Shown: positions 17,054-27,092, numbered from the stretch's first letter. The stretch: 64,000 nucleotides of DNA from Fodinicola feengrottensis (GCF_010993775.1 NZ_WOTO01000040.1:1-64000), one strand, 5' to 3'. Made by a program: numbers and translations. The notes: generated by a model not told the origin, from the sequence alone.

Positions 17054-18977
17054 GTGTCAAGATTCTTCACTGGAAAATTAGGCTTGCGAGCGGTGGTCGC
17101 AACGCTCGCGGCCACCGCACTGATCGGCGCGCTGGGCATTCAGTCCGCGGCCGCGGCGGCGGGGTGGATCCGGCGAACGTCGATCTCACCCTCGGCCCGG
17201 GTCAGAGCGCGGTCGTCAACAAAACCGTCCACACCGCACCCGTACCACCAAAGCCCGACATCGTTTTCCTGGCCGACACCACCGGAAGTATGGGCCCAGC
17301 GATCGCGAACGTACGGAGCAACGCGACCATGGTCATGCAGACCGTGGCCGGTCAGTCCAATCTGGACGCCGAGTTCGGGGCCGCTCAGTACCAGGATTTC
17401 GACAGTGATCCCAGCGATGTTCCGTTCCAGGTGGACCAGGACATCACCAGCGATCAGACCGCGGTGCAGACCGGTATCGGCCACTGGAATGTCGGCGACG
17501 GGGTGGACACCCCTGAGGCGTGGGTGAATGCCCTTTACCAGCTGGCGACCGGCGCTGTGCACTACCGGGACGGTGGCACCCGATCATCGCACTGTTCGGT
17601 GATTCGTCGTCGCATGATCCCAGCGGTGGACACACCTTGGACGAAGCGATCGCCGTGCTCAAAGCGAATCCGGGGATCCGGGTGGTGCTGGTCGGCGTCC
17701 ACACCGACAGCGGTGATGGGCTCGACTCCGCCGGGCAGGCGAGCCGGGTGGCCAACGAGACCGGTGGCGTTTTCCTGGACAACGTGGGATCCGACCAGGT
17801 GGCCCAAAAGATTCTCGAGGGCATCCAGAAGATCAAGGTGACGGTGGCGCCGAAGGTCGCGCCCTGCGATGCGAACCTGGCGTTGTCGTTCGACCATCCC
17901 AACCAGGTGGTGGAAAGCGGCGGTGACGCCACTTTCGCGGAAACCGTGAAGGTGGCCGCGAACGCACCGGCCGGCACGTACCACTGCACGGTGGACTGGC
18001 AGGTCAACGGGATGTCCCAGGGATTCCTGGAACAGATCACCGTGCACGTGCCGGGGCTTTCGATTAACGACGTGACGGTCACGGAGGGGAATTCCGGTAC
18101 GACACCGGCGAACTTCACTGTTTCGCTGGCGCCAGCCAGTGACAAACCGGTCACGGTGCATTACGCCACCTCGGATGGAACGGCGACGGCCGGCAGCGAC
18201 TACCAGGCGACCAACGGTGACCTGACTTTCACGCCAGGACAGACAACCAAGACGGTCACCGTCCCGGTGATCGGCGATCTGGTCGACGAACCGAACGAGA
18301 CCTTCAACGTGGACCTGTCCGCGGCCAGCGGATCGGCCATTGTGGACGGTCACGGTGTCGGGACCATCATCGACGATGACCGCAACGGTACGTTCTCCTG
18401 CCGGAGCAGTGTGATACGGATCGCCAGCACGGAGCCGGTGGTGGCGAACGGTCCGGACGCGCCGTGCCGGGACGACCACCAGACGGTGGCTCGGGTGAAT
18501 GTGTCGGCCGGCTTGATTTCGGTGCAGGCAAACGGGTTGGACGCGCTGACCGACCAGCAGCCGAACGACCTGACGGGGGCCGGCCCGGCCGCTGGCGACA
18601 ACGGCTCGGCGAAGGCGACGCTCGCCTCGGTGACCATTGTCGCGGCCGCGCAGACCGTGAAGCTCACCGTCGTCCAGTCCCAGGCCCAGGTCGAATGTGT
18701 GGCCGGACCTTCTGGGTTGGCGCCAAAACTGACCAGCTCGTCCAAGGTCACCGGAGTGTCGATCGACGGCGTACCGGTGACTGTCGGTTCCGGTCCGGTG
18801 GATATTCCGCTGGTGATCGGTACGTTGCACATCAACAACACCGTGACGACCGGTACGTCGGTCACCCAGCGGGCCGTCTACCTGCACACGTTGCTCACCG
18901 ACGTGGTGGTGGCCGAGTCGAAGGCGGACTTCCACGGCACGTCGGCGCATCCCGCCGGCAACCCGTGCCAGTCGTAG
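17054..18977 (+). CDS. Secreted protein with vWA and Calx-beta domains
   Basis: About 640 residues. A signal peptide (LRAVVATLAATALIGALGIQ, then an Ala run) leads to a von Willebrand factor A domain with the MIDAS-like DTTGSMG (the third position of DxSxS is Thr-Gly-Ser here) and LFGDSSSHD. A Calx-beta domain follows: TVTEGNSGTTPANFTVSLAP, VHYATSDGTATAGSDYQATN and GDLVDEPNETFNVDLS. The C-terminal ~200 residues are beta-rich with no named family and end VQ-type in HPAGNPCQS. The frame shifts near 17160 and 17578 (before IIALFGDSSS). GTG at 17054 has GGGGAGG upstream. It likely acts outside the cell in calcium-dependent adhesion or binding. A strong hairpin follows the stop. Confidence 0.8.
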
Positions 18978-18988
18978 GTTGATCGGTC

Positions 18989-19022
18989 GCGGCACCTTCC
19001 CAGCCAGCCGGGAAGGTGCCGC
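18989..19022. terminator. Bidirectional terminator between convergent genes
   Basis: GCGGCACCTTCCC / GGGAAGGTGCCGC is a perfect 13-bp stem around a short AGCCAGCC loop. It lies 11 bp after the vWA gene stop and 6 bp before the SIMPL gene stop on the other strand. There is no T tract. Confidence 0.7.
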
Positions 19023-19028
19023 GATTGT

Positions 19029-19799
19029 CTACGCCAGGCCGAAAACGACGTCGACGGTGACCGAGAGCCTGGTGGTGCCGGGGCTGATCGGGACCGGGCT
19101 GGGGGCGGAGTCTTTCGAGCCTGCAGCGCTCGGTGTGACGGTGGGCGGCTCGATGGTCTCGCCGATGCGTACGACCGGGCCGAGCGACCGGCCGGCGGCG
19201 CTCGCGTACTGCTGGGCTTTGGCCTTGGCGTTGGCGAAAGCAGCGGCCCGGGCGGTGGACAGCAGCGCGGAGTCGTTCTGTACGTCGAAAGAAACGCCGT
19301 CGATGGTCATCGCGTTGCCGCCGCTTTTGGAAGCCGCCGAAATGGCCGCGCCGGCATTCTTGAGATCGTGCAAGGTGGCGGCCACCGACTCGGTGGCGTT
19401 ATAGCCGTCGATCTGCTGGTTTGAGCCGTTGTACTGGTAGTTCGGGTTGAGTGAGACTCCCGACGTTTTGATGTTGTCGCTGGAAACGCCGTTGTTGCCG
19501 AGCGCGCCACGGACCCGGTTCATCGCATTGTTCGCCTGCGAAAGAGCGGTCGAGACGTCAGCACCCGTCGTGCGTACGCTCAGATTCACCACCAAGGTGT
19601 CGGGCGCGCCGCTGGCCTGTCCCAACCCGGTGACGGTGATGCCGGGAAAAGCCGATTGCGCGGGCGCCGGAGTGTCCGCCAGCGCCGGTTCGGAGCGGCC
19701 GCTGATCAGCAGGCCCAGCACGAAAGCGAGCACGACCGCGACGACGAAAGCGAGGACCACGGCGACGGTGCGCCGGTGAAAGGTGATGGTGAGCGGCAT
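19029..19799 (-). CDS. SIMPL (DUF541) domain protein, exported
   Basis: A 256-residue protein with an N-terminal membrane anchor or uncleaved signal (VAVVLAFVVAVVLAFVLGLL) followed by a SIMPL/DUF541 domain of the BP26/OMP28 type: ITVTGLGQASGAPDTLVVNL, NNAMNRVRGALGNNGVSSDN, and a GRSLGPVVRIGE block. Family members form periplasmic or surface rings, with loosely defined roles in stress resistance. ATG at 19799 is chosen because GGAG precedes it; the larger frame that starts at 20300 runs through the neighbouring gene on the other strand. Intact reading frame. It is divergent from the GNAT gene. Confidence 0.88.
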   Translation of the reverse strand: MPLTITFHRRTVAVVLAFVVAVVLAFVLGLLISGRSEPALADTPAPAQSAFPGITVTGLGQASGAPDTLVVNLSVRTTGADVSTALSQANNAMNRVRGALGNNGVSSDNIKTSGVSLNPNYQYNGSNQQIDGYNATESVAATLHDLKNAGAAISAASKSGGNAMTIDGVSFDVQNDSALLSTARAAAFANAKAKAQQYASAAGRSLGPVVRIGETIEPPTVTPSAAGSKDSAPSPVPISPGTTRLSVTVDVVFGLA

Positions 19800-19910
19800 G
19801 ACGATTTCTCCTGTACGCCGGAACGGTTGCCGCTTCGACGCGGAAGCCGGTGCTTCGGTTCCAGCTATAACGTGCTTGCTCGAAAGGCTCGTCTCAGGCA
19901 GATTGTCGGC

Positions 19911-20420
19911 ATGATGATCAGGGAGGCCACCGCCAACGACTGGCCAGCCATTTGGCCGTTTATGCGGGATATCGCGGCCGCCGGGCTGACCTTCTCGTGG
20001 GATCGCGACATCACCGAGGAAGCCGCCCGGCACCGCTGGTTCCCGGCGCCACCGGGTCGTACGATCGTGGCCGTCGACGCCGGGACAGTGATCGGGACCG
20101 CGGTTTCCGGGCCCAACAAGGAAGGTCCGGCCGCCCATATCGCGACCGCGAGCTTCATGGTCGATCCGCGCCGGTTCGGCCACGGCGCCGGACGTGCGCT
20201 CGGCCAGCGGGTGGTGGAGCAGGCCAGGGCCGACGGATTCCGCGGTATGCAGTTCAATGCCGTGGTGGAAGCCAACACCCGGGCGGTGGAACTCTGGCAC
20301 TCACTGGGATTTCAGACGCTGACCGTGGTGCCGGGCGCTTTCCACCACCCCACCGAAGGCTATGTCGGCCTGCACATCATGTTCCAGGCCTTCAGCCCTG
20401 CAGCGGTTGAAGGTGGGTGA
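19911..20420 (+). CDS. GNAT family N-acetyltransferase
   Basis: An intact 169-residue GNAT enzyme. The start MMIREATANDWPAIWPFM is the usual beta1-alpha1 of the family, and the acetyl-CoA site is ASFMVDPRRFGHGAGRALGQ (motif A, x-x-R-x-x-G-x-G/A-like), followed by MQFNAVVEANTRAVELWHSL (motif B). Substrate unknown; the N-acetylated group could be an amine on a small molecule. It overlaps the convergent LLM oxidoreductase gene end by 29 bp. No ribosome site stronger than a weak CAGG is seen upstream. Confidence 0.85.
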   Translation: MMIREATANDWPAIWPFMRDIAAAGLTFSWDRDITEEAARHRWFPAPPGRTIVAVDAGTVIGTAVSGPNKEGPAAHIATASFMVDPRRFGHGAGRALGQRVVEQARADGFRGMQFNAVVEANTRAVELWHSLGFQTLTVVPGAFHHPTEGYVGLHIMFQAFSPAAVEGG

Positions 20421-21278
20421 CGAAGTCCTCGACGAAGGATTCAAAGGTCAAGCCGGCGTCCACCGGGCGTACGACGAATTTCGTCAGCCCTGCGTCGACA
20501 TAGCGTGAGATCAGCGTTCGCATCTGTGACCAGCCGCGCGGGATCAGGTCGGCCGGGTCAACTTCGGGGCGACGTCCACGTGTGACAGCGCTATCAGTTC
20601 CGCCGGGATGTCGTCAGTGGCGAGCGCGATCGAGATGCCGTAATGGTCTTCCTCGATTTCCCGGCCGGCCTCGGCGGCGGCCGTCTCAATCGCCAACCGG
20701 CCGTGCAGCGCCTCCTGCGGCGTGATGAAACTGGCGAGCCATCCGTCCGCGTACCGGCCGGCCCGACGCAGCCCCGCCGGCGCGAAGCCGCCCAGCCAGA
20801 TGTCCAGCGGCTTGGCCGGCTTCGGGCCGATCGTGAGGGTTTCCACGGTGAAGAATTCGCCTTCGAAGCTCACGTTGTCGGCCCGCAACAGTAGTCGCAG
20901 CAACTGAAGTGCCTCGTCGAAGACGGCCGCCCGGCGCCCGCGCGGGACCGGAAACAGGTCGCGTTCGTACGGTCGGGCCGCCTGCAGTCCAAATGCTGGG
21001 AGCACCCGGCGCGGCGCGAGGCCAGCCAGCGACACGAGTTGCTTGGCGACCAGCGCTGGATGTCGGCCGGGCAGCACCACAACGCCGGTGCCGACCTTCA
21101 GATGTTCGGTGCGGGAAAGGGCATGCGCCATCCCCACGAAGGGATCGACCTGCGCCGAGGTCACCACCTCGGACAACCACACCGAGTCGATGCCTGCCTT
21201 CTCCAGCAAGTCGATCGCGCCGCCGAACTCAGCCGGGCCGATCGCCGCGCCGAGGCCCACACCGATGCGTACCTTCAT
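20392..21278 (-). CDS. LLM-class F420/FMN-dependent oxidoreductase
   Basis: A luciferase-like monooxygenase family protein of about 295 residues. The TIM-barrel landmarks are MKVRIGVGLG at the first strand, DSVWLSEVV, VGTGVVVLPGRHPALVAKQL and LDIWLGGFAPAGLRRAGRYADG with the FMN/F420-binding region. In actinobacteria such enzymes often use F420. ATG at 21278 starts the canonical first beta strand; the longer frame from 21428 is an extension. A frameshift near 20555 (after VAPK...) is followed by the natural C-terminus SQMRTLISRYVDAGLTKFVV, ending at 20392. Convergent overlap with the GNAT gene. Substrate unknown. Confidence 0.85.
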
Positions 21279-21426
21279 GTTCAGAGCCAACACCAGCCCC
21301 GGCAACGCTATGCCCGGACCGCTGAGTGGAATGCGGTACGGCGGCGTTTTGTCCGGTTCCCTGGAAGCCGCCGGGGAACCTGGTTTTTCGCCGCGAAAAG
21401 TGCATTGGCGCGGATAAGATCGGGGC

Positions 21427-22234
21427 ATGACGGCGGCCGAGACGGTGAGGGTGGTATTCGTCGACGCCGACGACGGCCAGGAGATCGCCCGCAGTGAGCT
21501 GTCGGTGGCTCAGTTGCCGGCCAGTTTCGAGGCGGACACGACAGTTCAGCTGGGGGAGTCCACCTGGCTGGTGCGTCAGGCCGAGCCGCCGACCGCGGCG
21601 CAGGCCACCACCGCTGGTGAGCTCGTGCTGACCTTGCGGCGCATCGAAATGGTGCCGGCACGAGACGTCCTTTACTCCCGGCCGACGATTTGCGATCCGC
21701 TGCCGACCGTGGGCGAAAACGCCACCGGTCCCGGCCGGTTGGAGATTCACGAGGACGACTGGCGCCAGGTCGAGATGGTCCACAAGGGACTCATGGACGT
21801 GGTTGAGGCCGAACTAAGCGAAATTCGGCAGGTCTACCTGCAACATGCGCATCGGGACCAAGACGGCCATGCGTACGGCTTCGAAACAATCTACGTGCGG
21901 ACCCAGCCACTTATTCCTCTCCCGCATAAAGTGCCGTATCAATGGTTGGCCTCTCGTTTCCCGCCGGCGGATCAGGTGGTCGCTTTTGCGCGGCGGCAGT
22001 GCGGATGTGGCGGATTCTTTCGCGATAGCCGGCGGATCGCTCACTCTTTACGGCACGGTCAGCGACGAGCTGATTACCGCGCTCTGTGTGGAAAGGCGCT
22101 CGGTGGCGCATCCCGGCGAGGATGTTCTGCGATGCCTGCGGGAGTTCATGGATCTGGCCGAGGTCGTGCTGGTCGACTGGTGTTCCTGCCAGACCTACAC
22201 CGCGACCACTGTTGGCGACTATCTCACCTGGTAG
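21427..22234 (+). CDS. Hypothetical protein, acidic
   Basis: About 269 residues without a family I recognise. Features seen: an N-terminal beta-strand pair (VRVVFVDADDGQEIARSELS; TVQLGESTWLVRQAEPP), a QVEMVHKGLMDVVEAELSEI helix, and the phrase IYVRTQPLIPLPHKVPYQWL. A frameshift near 21985 leads to the C-terminal GGSLTLYGTVSDELITALCV and LVDWCSCQTYTATTVGDYLTW, which contains a Cys-x-Cys. The first frame otherwise reads on into a shadow of the next gene. Third-position GC is that of a real gene. It ends overlapping the convergent phosphotriesterase-family gene by 16 bp. Confidence 0.6.
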
Positions 22235-23163
22235 GAGAAAGCCCGAGCCGGGTTGTCCCGAAAGATGGCCGCCGCCGGCTCGGTGCCGAGTTCGGATTCC
22301 AGCTGGGGGCGGATCCGACGCAGCAAATAGGGCATTCCCGGGCCGCCGCCAGTCGCTGAGCGGGCCGCCGCGGTGGTGGTGTCGCCGCCGAGCAGCAGTT
22401 GGCTGGCGTGGCCGGTGGCGGCGAGCCCGACGAGCGAGTCCAGCAGCCGCCAGTCGGTGGCGTGGTTCGCCCGCGACGGGCCGTCGAAGGCCAGGAAGGC
22501 ACCGGACGCGGCTGCCTCGGACTGCAGCCGCAGGTCCGCCGACCGGTTCAGGTGGCCGAGGATGACCGATTTCGTCGGTACGCCAAGGCCGCCGCACAGC
22601 AGGTCGAGCACGTCCAACACGGCGGTGCCCAGCTCGTGGTGAATGCCGATCGGCGCACCGGTGGCGTGGTGCGCCTCCGCCGCCGCGGCCATCACGTAGC
22701 GGGCATGCGGGTCGAGCCCGTGAAAACCGCCGGCGACCTTGATCATCCCCGCCTTGATCGGCAACGTCTCGCCGTCCGGGTCGTCGTTCGCGCGTACGCC
22801 CACGGTCAGCTCGTCGACGAACAGTTCGGCCAGCCTGTCCCGCACCCGCTCGACCAGCGCCGGGTCGGTGTGTGCGAGCTGGTGCAGGCCGGTGGCGGCG
22901 ACGATGTGGACGCCGGTCCGCCGCGAGACCTCGGCCAGCGCGTCCACTCGCCGGCCGGTGCCCAACGGCGACCACTGCACCACCGCCTGGCCGCCCAGCT
23001 GCGCAAACGCGGTGGTCTCCGCGATCGCGGCCGGCAGGTCGTCCAACTCCTGGCCGGGGAACAGCGGGCTCCGGAAGAACAGGTGGTCGTGCGCGTCGCA
23101 GACCCCCCCCAGGTCCGCTGGGTCGATGTCGCCAAGGACGGTGCGTACCTGTGCGCTTGCCAC
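22219..23163 (-). CDS. Phosphotriesterase-family metal-dependent hydrolase
   Basis: An intact 314-residue amidohydrolase-fold protein of the phosphotriesterase-related (PHP/PTE) group. Visible metal-site elements are DAHDH (the HxH on strand 1), a lysine in LPIKAGMIKVAGGFHG (possible carboxylated bridging lysine), GIHHE on strand 5, VILGHLNR on strand 6 and LLLGGDTTTAA with the strand-8 aspartate. The family includes lactonases and phosphotriesterases, and the real substrate is unknown. Divergent from the CGNR regulator-like gene, with two matched inverted repeats between them, which suggests that protein controls this gene. Confidence 0.85.
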   Translation of the reverse strand: MASAQVRTVLGDIDPADLGGVCDAHDHLFFRSPLFPGQELDDLPAAIAETTAFAQLGGQAVVQWSPLGTGRRVDALAEVSRRTGVHIVAATGLHQLAHTDPALVERVRDRLAELFVDELTVGVRANDDPDGETLPIKAGMIKVAGGFHGLDPHARYVMAAAAEAHHATGAPIGIHHELGTAVLDVLDLLCGGLGVPTKSVILGHLNRSADLRLQSEAAASGAFLAFDGPSRANHATDWRLLDSLVGLAATGHASQLLLGGDTTTAAARSATGGGPGMPYLLRRIRPQLESELGTEPAAAIFRDNPARAFSYQVR

Positions 23164-23180
23164 TTGAGTTCCTCTCCTTC

Positions 23181-23228
23181 GTAACGCCTCTGCCGTTACG
23201 TTAGCAGGTGTAACGGGTGAAGCGTTAC
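23181..23228. promoter_or_regulatory. Paired operator sites GTAACG-N7-CGTTAC between divergent genes
   Basis: GTAACG-CCTCTGC-CGTTAC (23181-23199) and GTAACG-GGTGAAG-CGTTAC (23210-23228) are two palindromes with identical half-sites and the same 7-bp spacer. The copy near the CGNR gene ends 10 bp before its ATG. Their centres lie 29 bp apart, about three helical turns, as for cooperative binding. Confidence 0.6.
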
Positions 23229-23237
23229 GCTTGGCTT

Positions 23238-23777
23238 ATGGACTTCCGGCTCGACTCTGGCGCGACCTGGCTGAACCTGCTGGCGACCAGCGGGCGGACC
23301 TTCGGCGAGCACCCGCAGGAGCGGATCGCCACTCCCGCACGGCTGGCCGAGTGGTTCTCGTTGAGCGAGCTGGCGCCCGTACGAGCCGTCGACGAGGCCG
23401 ATGTCCAGCAGGCCCAGTGGCTGCGGGAGCGGCTGCGTCCGCTGGCGATGGCGACGGTAGCCGGATCCGCGCCGCCTGTCGGGGCCGTCGCGGAGCTGGC
23501 GGATTTTCTGGACGGCGTGGACGATCCCGTCCGGCTGGAGGCGGCGGAGCGGCTCGTACGCGCGCAGCCCGCTACCGCGGCGGTCGCGCTGGCCCGGATC
23601 GCCCGACAGGCGGTCGACCACCTCACCGGACCGGCCCGGCACGACCTAGCGATCTGCCCGGAACACGACTGCCGGGGCGTTTTCGCCAACCCCGGCGGCC
23701 GGCGCCGGTGGTGCCCGGCGCCGGCCTGCGCGAGCCGCGGCCGGGTCCGGGCGATGCGCGCCCGCCGGAAGTCCTGA
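23238..23777 (+). CDS. ABATE/CGNR zinc-finger domain protein
   Basis: A 179-residue protein of the ABATE-domain plus CGNR-zinc-finger type, widespread in actinobacteria and predicted to be a transcription regulator. The N-terminal half, DFRLDSGATWLNLLATSGRT with LAEWFSLSEL, is the ABATE domain. The C-terminal finger is CPEHDCRGVFAN followed by RRWCPAPACASRGRVRAMRA, in which the CGNR tetrad is replaced by CASR. ATG at 23238 is used; 21 bp upstream lies the CGTTACG palindrome. It is divergent from the phosphotriesterase-family gene. Intact. It probably binds the paired operator sites in its own promoter, but this is inference. Confidence 0.8.
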   Translation: MDFRLDSGATWLNLLATSGRTFGEHPQERIATPARLAEWFSLSELAPVRAVDEADVQQAQWLRERLRPLAMATVAGSAPPVGAVAELADFLDGVDDPVRLEAAERLVRAQPATAAVALARIARQAVDHLTGPARHDLAICPEHDCRGVFANPGGRRRWCPAPACASRGRVRAMRARRKS

Positions 23778-23917
23778 TCACATCGGCTGGGGAGTGTTCG
23801 CGCTGAGCGACAATCCTGCGGACGGCTGGTTTATCGCTACATCGGGCACTCCGCTGACCTGCGGTTCCGTGGGTGCGTGCGAAAATACGGTCCAATGATT
23901 CTTCCCGAGGTGGTCTG

Positions 23918-25068
23918 ATGAGCAATTTGCGAGACATGCTGTCGTCGTATGTCAGCGACGGATCGGTGCCGGGCGCGGTCGCGCTGGTGGCACGCGGCGA
24001 TGACATCGAGGTGGCGGCGGTCGGCTCGATCGACGTGCAAGGCAGCGTGCCGATGGCTCGGGACACCATTTTCCGGTCCGCGTCGATCAGCAAACCGATC
24101 ACCGCGGCGGCGACGATGATGCTCGTCGACGACGGCCGGATCGCACTGGACGACCCGGTGTCGAAGTGGCTGCCGGAACTCCAGTCGCCGGTGGTGGTGC
24201 GTACGCCCGATGGCCCGGTCGAGGACGTGGTGCCGGCCGCTCGACCGATCACCGTGTTCGATCTGCTGACTTTCCGTGCCGGCTATGGCTTTCCGGCGGA
24301 CTTCTCGCTGTCGGTGGTCGCCCTGTTGGCCAGCGACGTGCAAGCGGACGGCCGGGAACCGCAGCGGCGCCGCGCGCCGGGCGAGTGGATGGCGAGCCTC
24401 GCCCGCATTCCGCTCGTCTACCAGCCCGGACAAGCGTGGCTTTACAACACCGGCTCGGATCTGCAGGGCGTCCTCATCGCCCGGGCCTCCGGTCGTACGC
24501 TGCCGGACTTCCTGGCCGAGCGGATCTTCGAGCCACTGGGCATGGCGGACAGCGGTTTCGTGGTCCCGGCTGAGAAAACAGTCGCTTCCTGCCGTTCTAC
24601 CGGATCGAGTCGGACGGCGGTCTTGGTGTCGCGGACCCGATGGTGGGCGGCCAATGGAGCGAGCTGCCGGCGTTCGCGTCCGGCGCCGGCGGGATGGTCG
24701 GGACGATCGACGACTGGTTCGCCTTCGCCCAGCTGCTGCTCGCCGAGGGCGAGTTCGACGGCCGGCGCCTGTTGTCGGCGGAGTCCGTACGCAAGATGAC
24801 CACGAACTACCTGACCGCGCCTCAACGCGCCGCCGCCACCCTGTTCCTGGAAGGTCAAGGATGGGGTTTCGGTGGCTCGGTGGACGTGGACGTCCTCGAT
24901 CCGTGGAACGTCCCCGGCCGATACGGCTGGGTCGGTGGCACCGGTACGGCCGCGTACCTGACACCGGCCACCGGCGCGGTCAACATCCTGCTCACCCAGG
25001 TCGCCATGCCCGGTCCAACCCCGACACCGATCATGCGCGACTTCTGGCGTTACGCGGCCACCGCCTGA
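23918..25068 (+). CDS. Beta-lactamase-family serine hydrolase (class C-like)
   Basis: About 383 residues. The class C beta-lactamase/esterase-type fold is shown by SASISK (S-x-x-K catalytic pair), YNTGSD (Y-x-N) and, in the C-terminal part, VGGTGTAAYLTP, corresponding to the H/KTG strand. Cytoplasmic: no signal peptide at the ATG of 23918 (MSNLRDMLSSYVSDG). The frame changes near 24580 between VVPAEK and IESDGGLGVADPMVGG. Members include esterases and DD-peptidase-like proteins. In Mycobacterium a class C esterase (LipP) lies near tig, but I cannot equate them. Bases 25069-25319 contain no gene. Confidence 0.82.
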
Positions 25069-25319
25069 GCCGCCGCGAGCCGCCGCGAAACTGTCGCCCT
25101 GGCACTGGATCCTCGAGTTCGGGGGCGCCTCAATCTGGTACGCAAGTGACTCCTGTGACATTTCGTTGCGTGCTGCCCCCGAATCGAGGGTCCTCGTCAC
25201 CCCCGACAAAGCCGCGCCGCTGTCACCTTTCCCCAGGCACCTAATGCGTCGGCTGCCTCTCGCCTCTGCCCGAAAGTGCGCGCTTGTCGACTGGGTGGGA
25301 GTCGGTGCAGCAGGGCAGC

Positions 25320-25673
25320 ATGGGGAACATGGTGGAAAGACGACGGGTTGGTGTGGTGCTCACCTCGGTCTCGCTGGGGCTCTATGTGGTCGGCGGGATC
25401 TGCGTGTTGGCGCTCTGGTTCTTCGTGTCGATCTTCGCGAGCGACAGTTGCGGCACCGGCGGCGCCGCGGACAGTCGGCCGTACTGTCAGGGCGGCGCGG
25501 CTCAGTCGTACGTGCTCTTCGGCCCGGCGATGGTCTGGATCATCGGCATCGTGCTCGGGGTTGCCGCGATCATCTGGCAGTGGCGGCGCGGCGGCCTCGG
25601 CTGGATCGGCGCGGTGGCCGCCTGGGTGCTGTTCGGAATTTCCCTGGCGATCGCGTTCCAGTACGCCCTCTGA
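25320..25673 (+). CDS. Small membrane protein
   Basis: About 117 residues with three hydrophobic segments: VGVVLTSVSLGLYVVGGICV with LALWFFVSIFA, then AMVWIIGIVLGVAAII, and IGAVAAWVLFGISLAIAF. Two cysteines in the extracellular loop (SCGTGG...YCQGG) could form a disulfide. Start choice: ATG at 25320 or 25329 (MVERRR), with only weak ribosome-site signals. No family known to me. It is followed after 27 bp by the SRPBCC gene in the same direction. Confidence 0.6.
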   Translation: MGNMVERRRVGVVLTSVSLGLYVVGGICVLALWFFVSIFASDSCGTGGAADSRPYCQGGAAQSYVLFGPAMVWIIGIVLGVAAIIWQWRRGGLGWIGAVAAWVLFGISLAIAFQYAL

Positions 25674-25700
25674 CGCGGCCGCCGTGCGAAGGTGATGGGC

Positions 25701-26162
25701 ATGGAGACAGAACGGTTCGAGGTCCGGCGGCAGATCGCGGCGTCGCCGGCGAAGGTGTTCGCACTGCTGTGCGATCCGCGCGGGCACGTGGCGATCGACA
25801 GTTCCGGAATGTTGCAGTCCGCGGACGGCGATCCGGTCCAGAAGGTGGGCGACGAGTTCGTCGTCCACATGGATCGGGAGGCGCTCAACGACTATCCGCT
25901 CGGGAAGTACGACGTGACGGTGATTATCACTCGCTTCGAGCAGGACACCGCGATCGAGTGGACGATTTCCGGCGCTATTCAGCCGCCGATCAAGCATTTG
26001 TACGGTTATCAGCTGTCGCCGAGCGAAGGCGGATCCCTGGTGACGTCCTATTACGACTGGAGTCAGATCGAGGAGCGGTATCGGGAGGCGGGCATTTTCC
26101 CGGTCATTCCGGAGACCGCGCTGCGGGCGACTTTGGGAATCCTCGCAAGGAATGTCGAGTAG
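25701..26162 (+). CDS. SRPBCC-family (START-like) protein
   Basis: 153 residues with the pattern of polyketide-cyclase/START-like small-ligand-binding proteins: ETERFEVRRQIAASPAKVFA opens the fold, then ALLCDPRGHVAIDSSG, a central strand YDVTVIITRFEQDTAIEWTI and the C-terminal helix IPVIPETALRATLGILARN-like. The function is open; such proteins bind hydrophobic ligands or act as small hydrolases or cyclases. ATG at 25701 is preferred to GTG at 25692 because GAAGG lies at the proper distance. Intact reading frame. Confidence 0.75.
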   Translation: METERFEVRRQIAASPAKVFALLCDPRGHVAIDSSGMLQSADGDPVQKVGDEFVVHMDREALNDYPLGKYDVTVIITRFEQDTAIEWTISGAIQPPIKHLYGYQLSPSEGGSLVTSYYDWSQIEERYREAGIFPVIPETALRATLGILARNVE

Positions 26163-26252
26163 CCAGCCTCCGCGAACGTAACGAAACGGATGAGTCACGA
26201 CGCTTCGGGAGGCGGGAGCTGCCAGGTCGTCAATGAAGGCCGGATACTCAGG

Positions 26253-27083
26253 TTAGGAGCCGACGTTGGCGAAGAATCGCTCAATTCGCGGTTCCGCGCC
26301 GCCGCGGAGAAGATGTCCTCCGGTAAACCCTGTCGGAGGACTTTGCCGGCGTCCATGAAAACCACCCAGTCGGCGACTTCGCGTACGAAACGCATTTCGT
26401 GCGTCACCACCACCATGGTCATTCCGCCGGCGGCGAGGTTTTTGATGACGGCCAACACCTCGCCGACCAACTCAGGGTCCAGAGCCGACGTGGGTTCGTC
26501 GAAAAGCATCACGCTGGGCCGCAAAGCCAGCGCGCGGGCGATCGCGACCCGCTGTTGCTGGCCGCCGGAAAGCTGGTGTGGAGCGGTCGGCGTAGGGGCC
26601 AAGGCCGACCTGGGTCAACAGCTCACGGGCCTGTGTTTGCGCCGTGGCGCGGTCGGTGAGGCGCAGGTACGTGGGGGCCAGCGTCACGTTCTGCAGGGCT
26701 GTCTTGTGCGGGAAGAGGTTGAAGCGCTGGAAAACCATCCCGATGTGTCGGCGCTGGCGGGCGATGTCCCGGTCACCGGCGAAGCCGCCGTCGGCGCGCA
26801 GTCCCACCCGCTCGCCATCCACCGAGACTGTGCCGCGGTCGGGTTTTTCCAGCCAGTTAAGCGTACGGGCGAGGGTTGTCTTGCCGGAGCCGGACGGGCC
26901 GATGATCGCGACCACCTCGCCGCGATGCACTTGGAGGTCGACGCCGTCAAGGACGGTCACCGGCCCGTACGACTTGTGGATGCCCTCAGCCGAAACGACC
27001 ACCTCGCCGGAATGCGGGGTACGAGTTTTGTTGACGTCCCAACCTGGAACGGCCGCCGCGTCGGCGCTCGCCGGAGCGGACAC
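26253..27083 (-). CDS. Amino-acid ABC transporter ATPase domain
   Basis: About 275 residues of a polar-amino-acid ABC ATPase. Walker A is [16 protein letters not shown], the Q-loop [10 protein letters not shown], the signature [20 protein letters not shown], Walker [16 protein letters not shown] and the H-loop VVVTHEM. The signature is reached after a frameshift near 26575, and a second frameshift near 26298 hides the end [12 protein letters not shown] (TAA at 26253). GTG at 27083 is a possible start, but it gives about 32 extra residues ([17 protein letters not shown]...) before the usual [12 protein letters not shown]. The upstream permease frame runs into it without a stop, so the ATPase may be the last domain of a three-domain fusion. 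Confidence 0.85.
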
Positions 27084-27092
27084 CTGGGAGCG

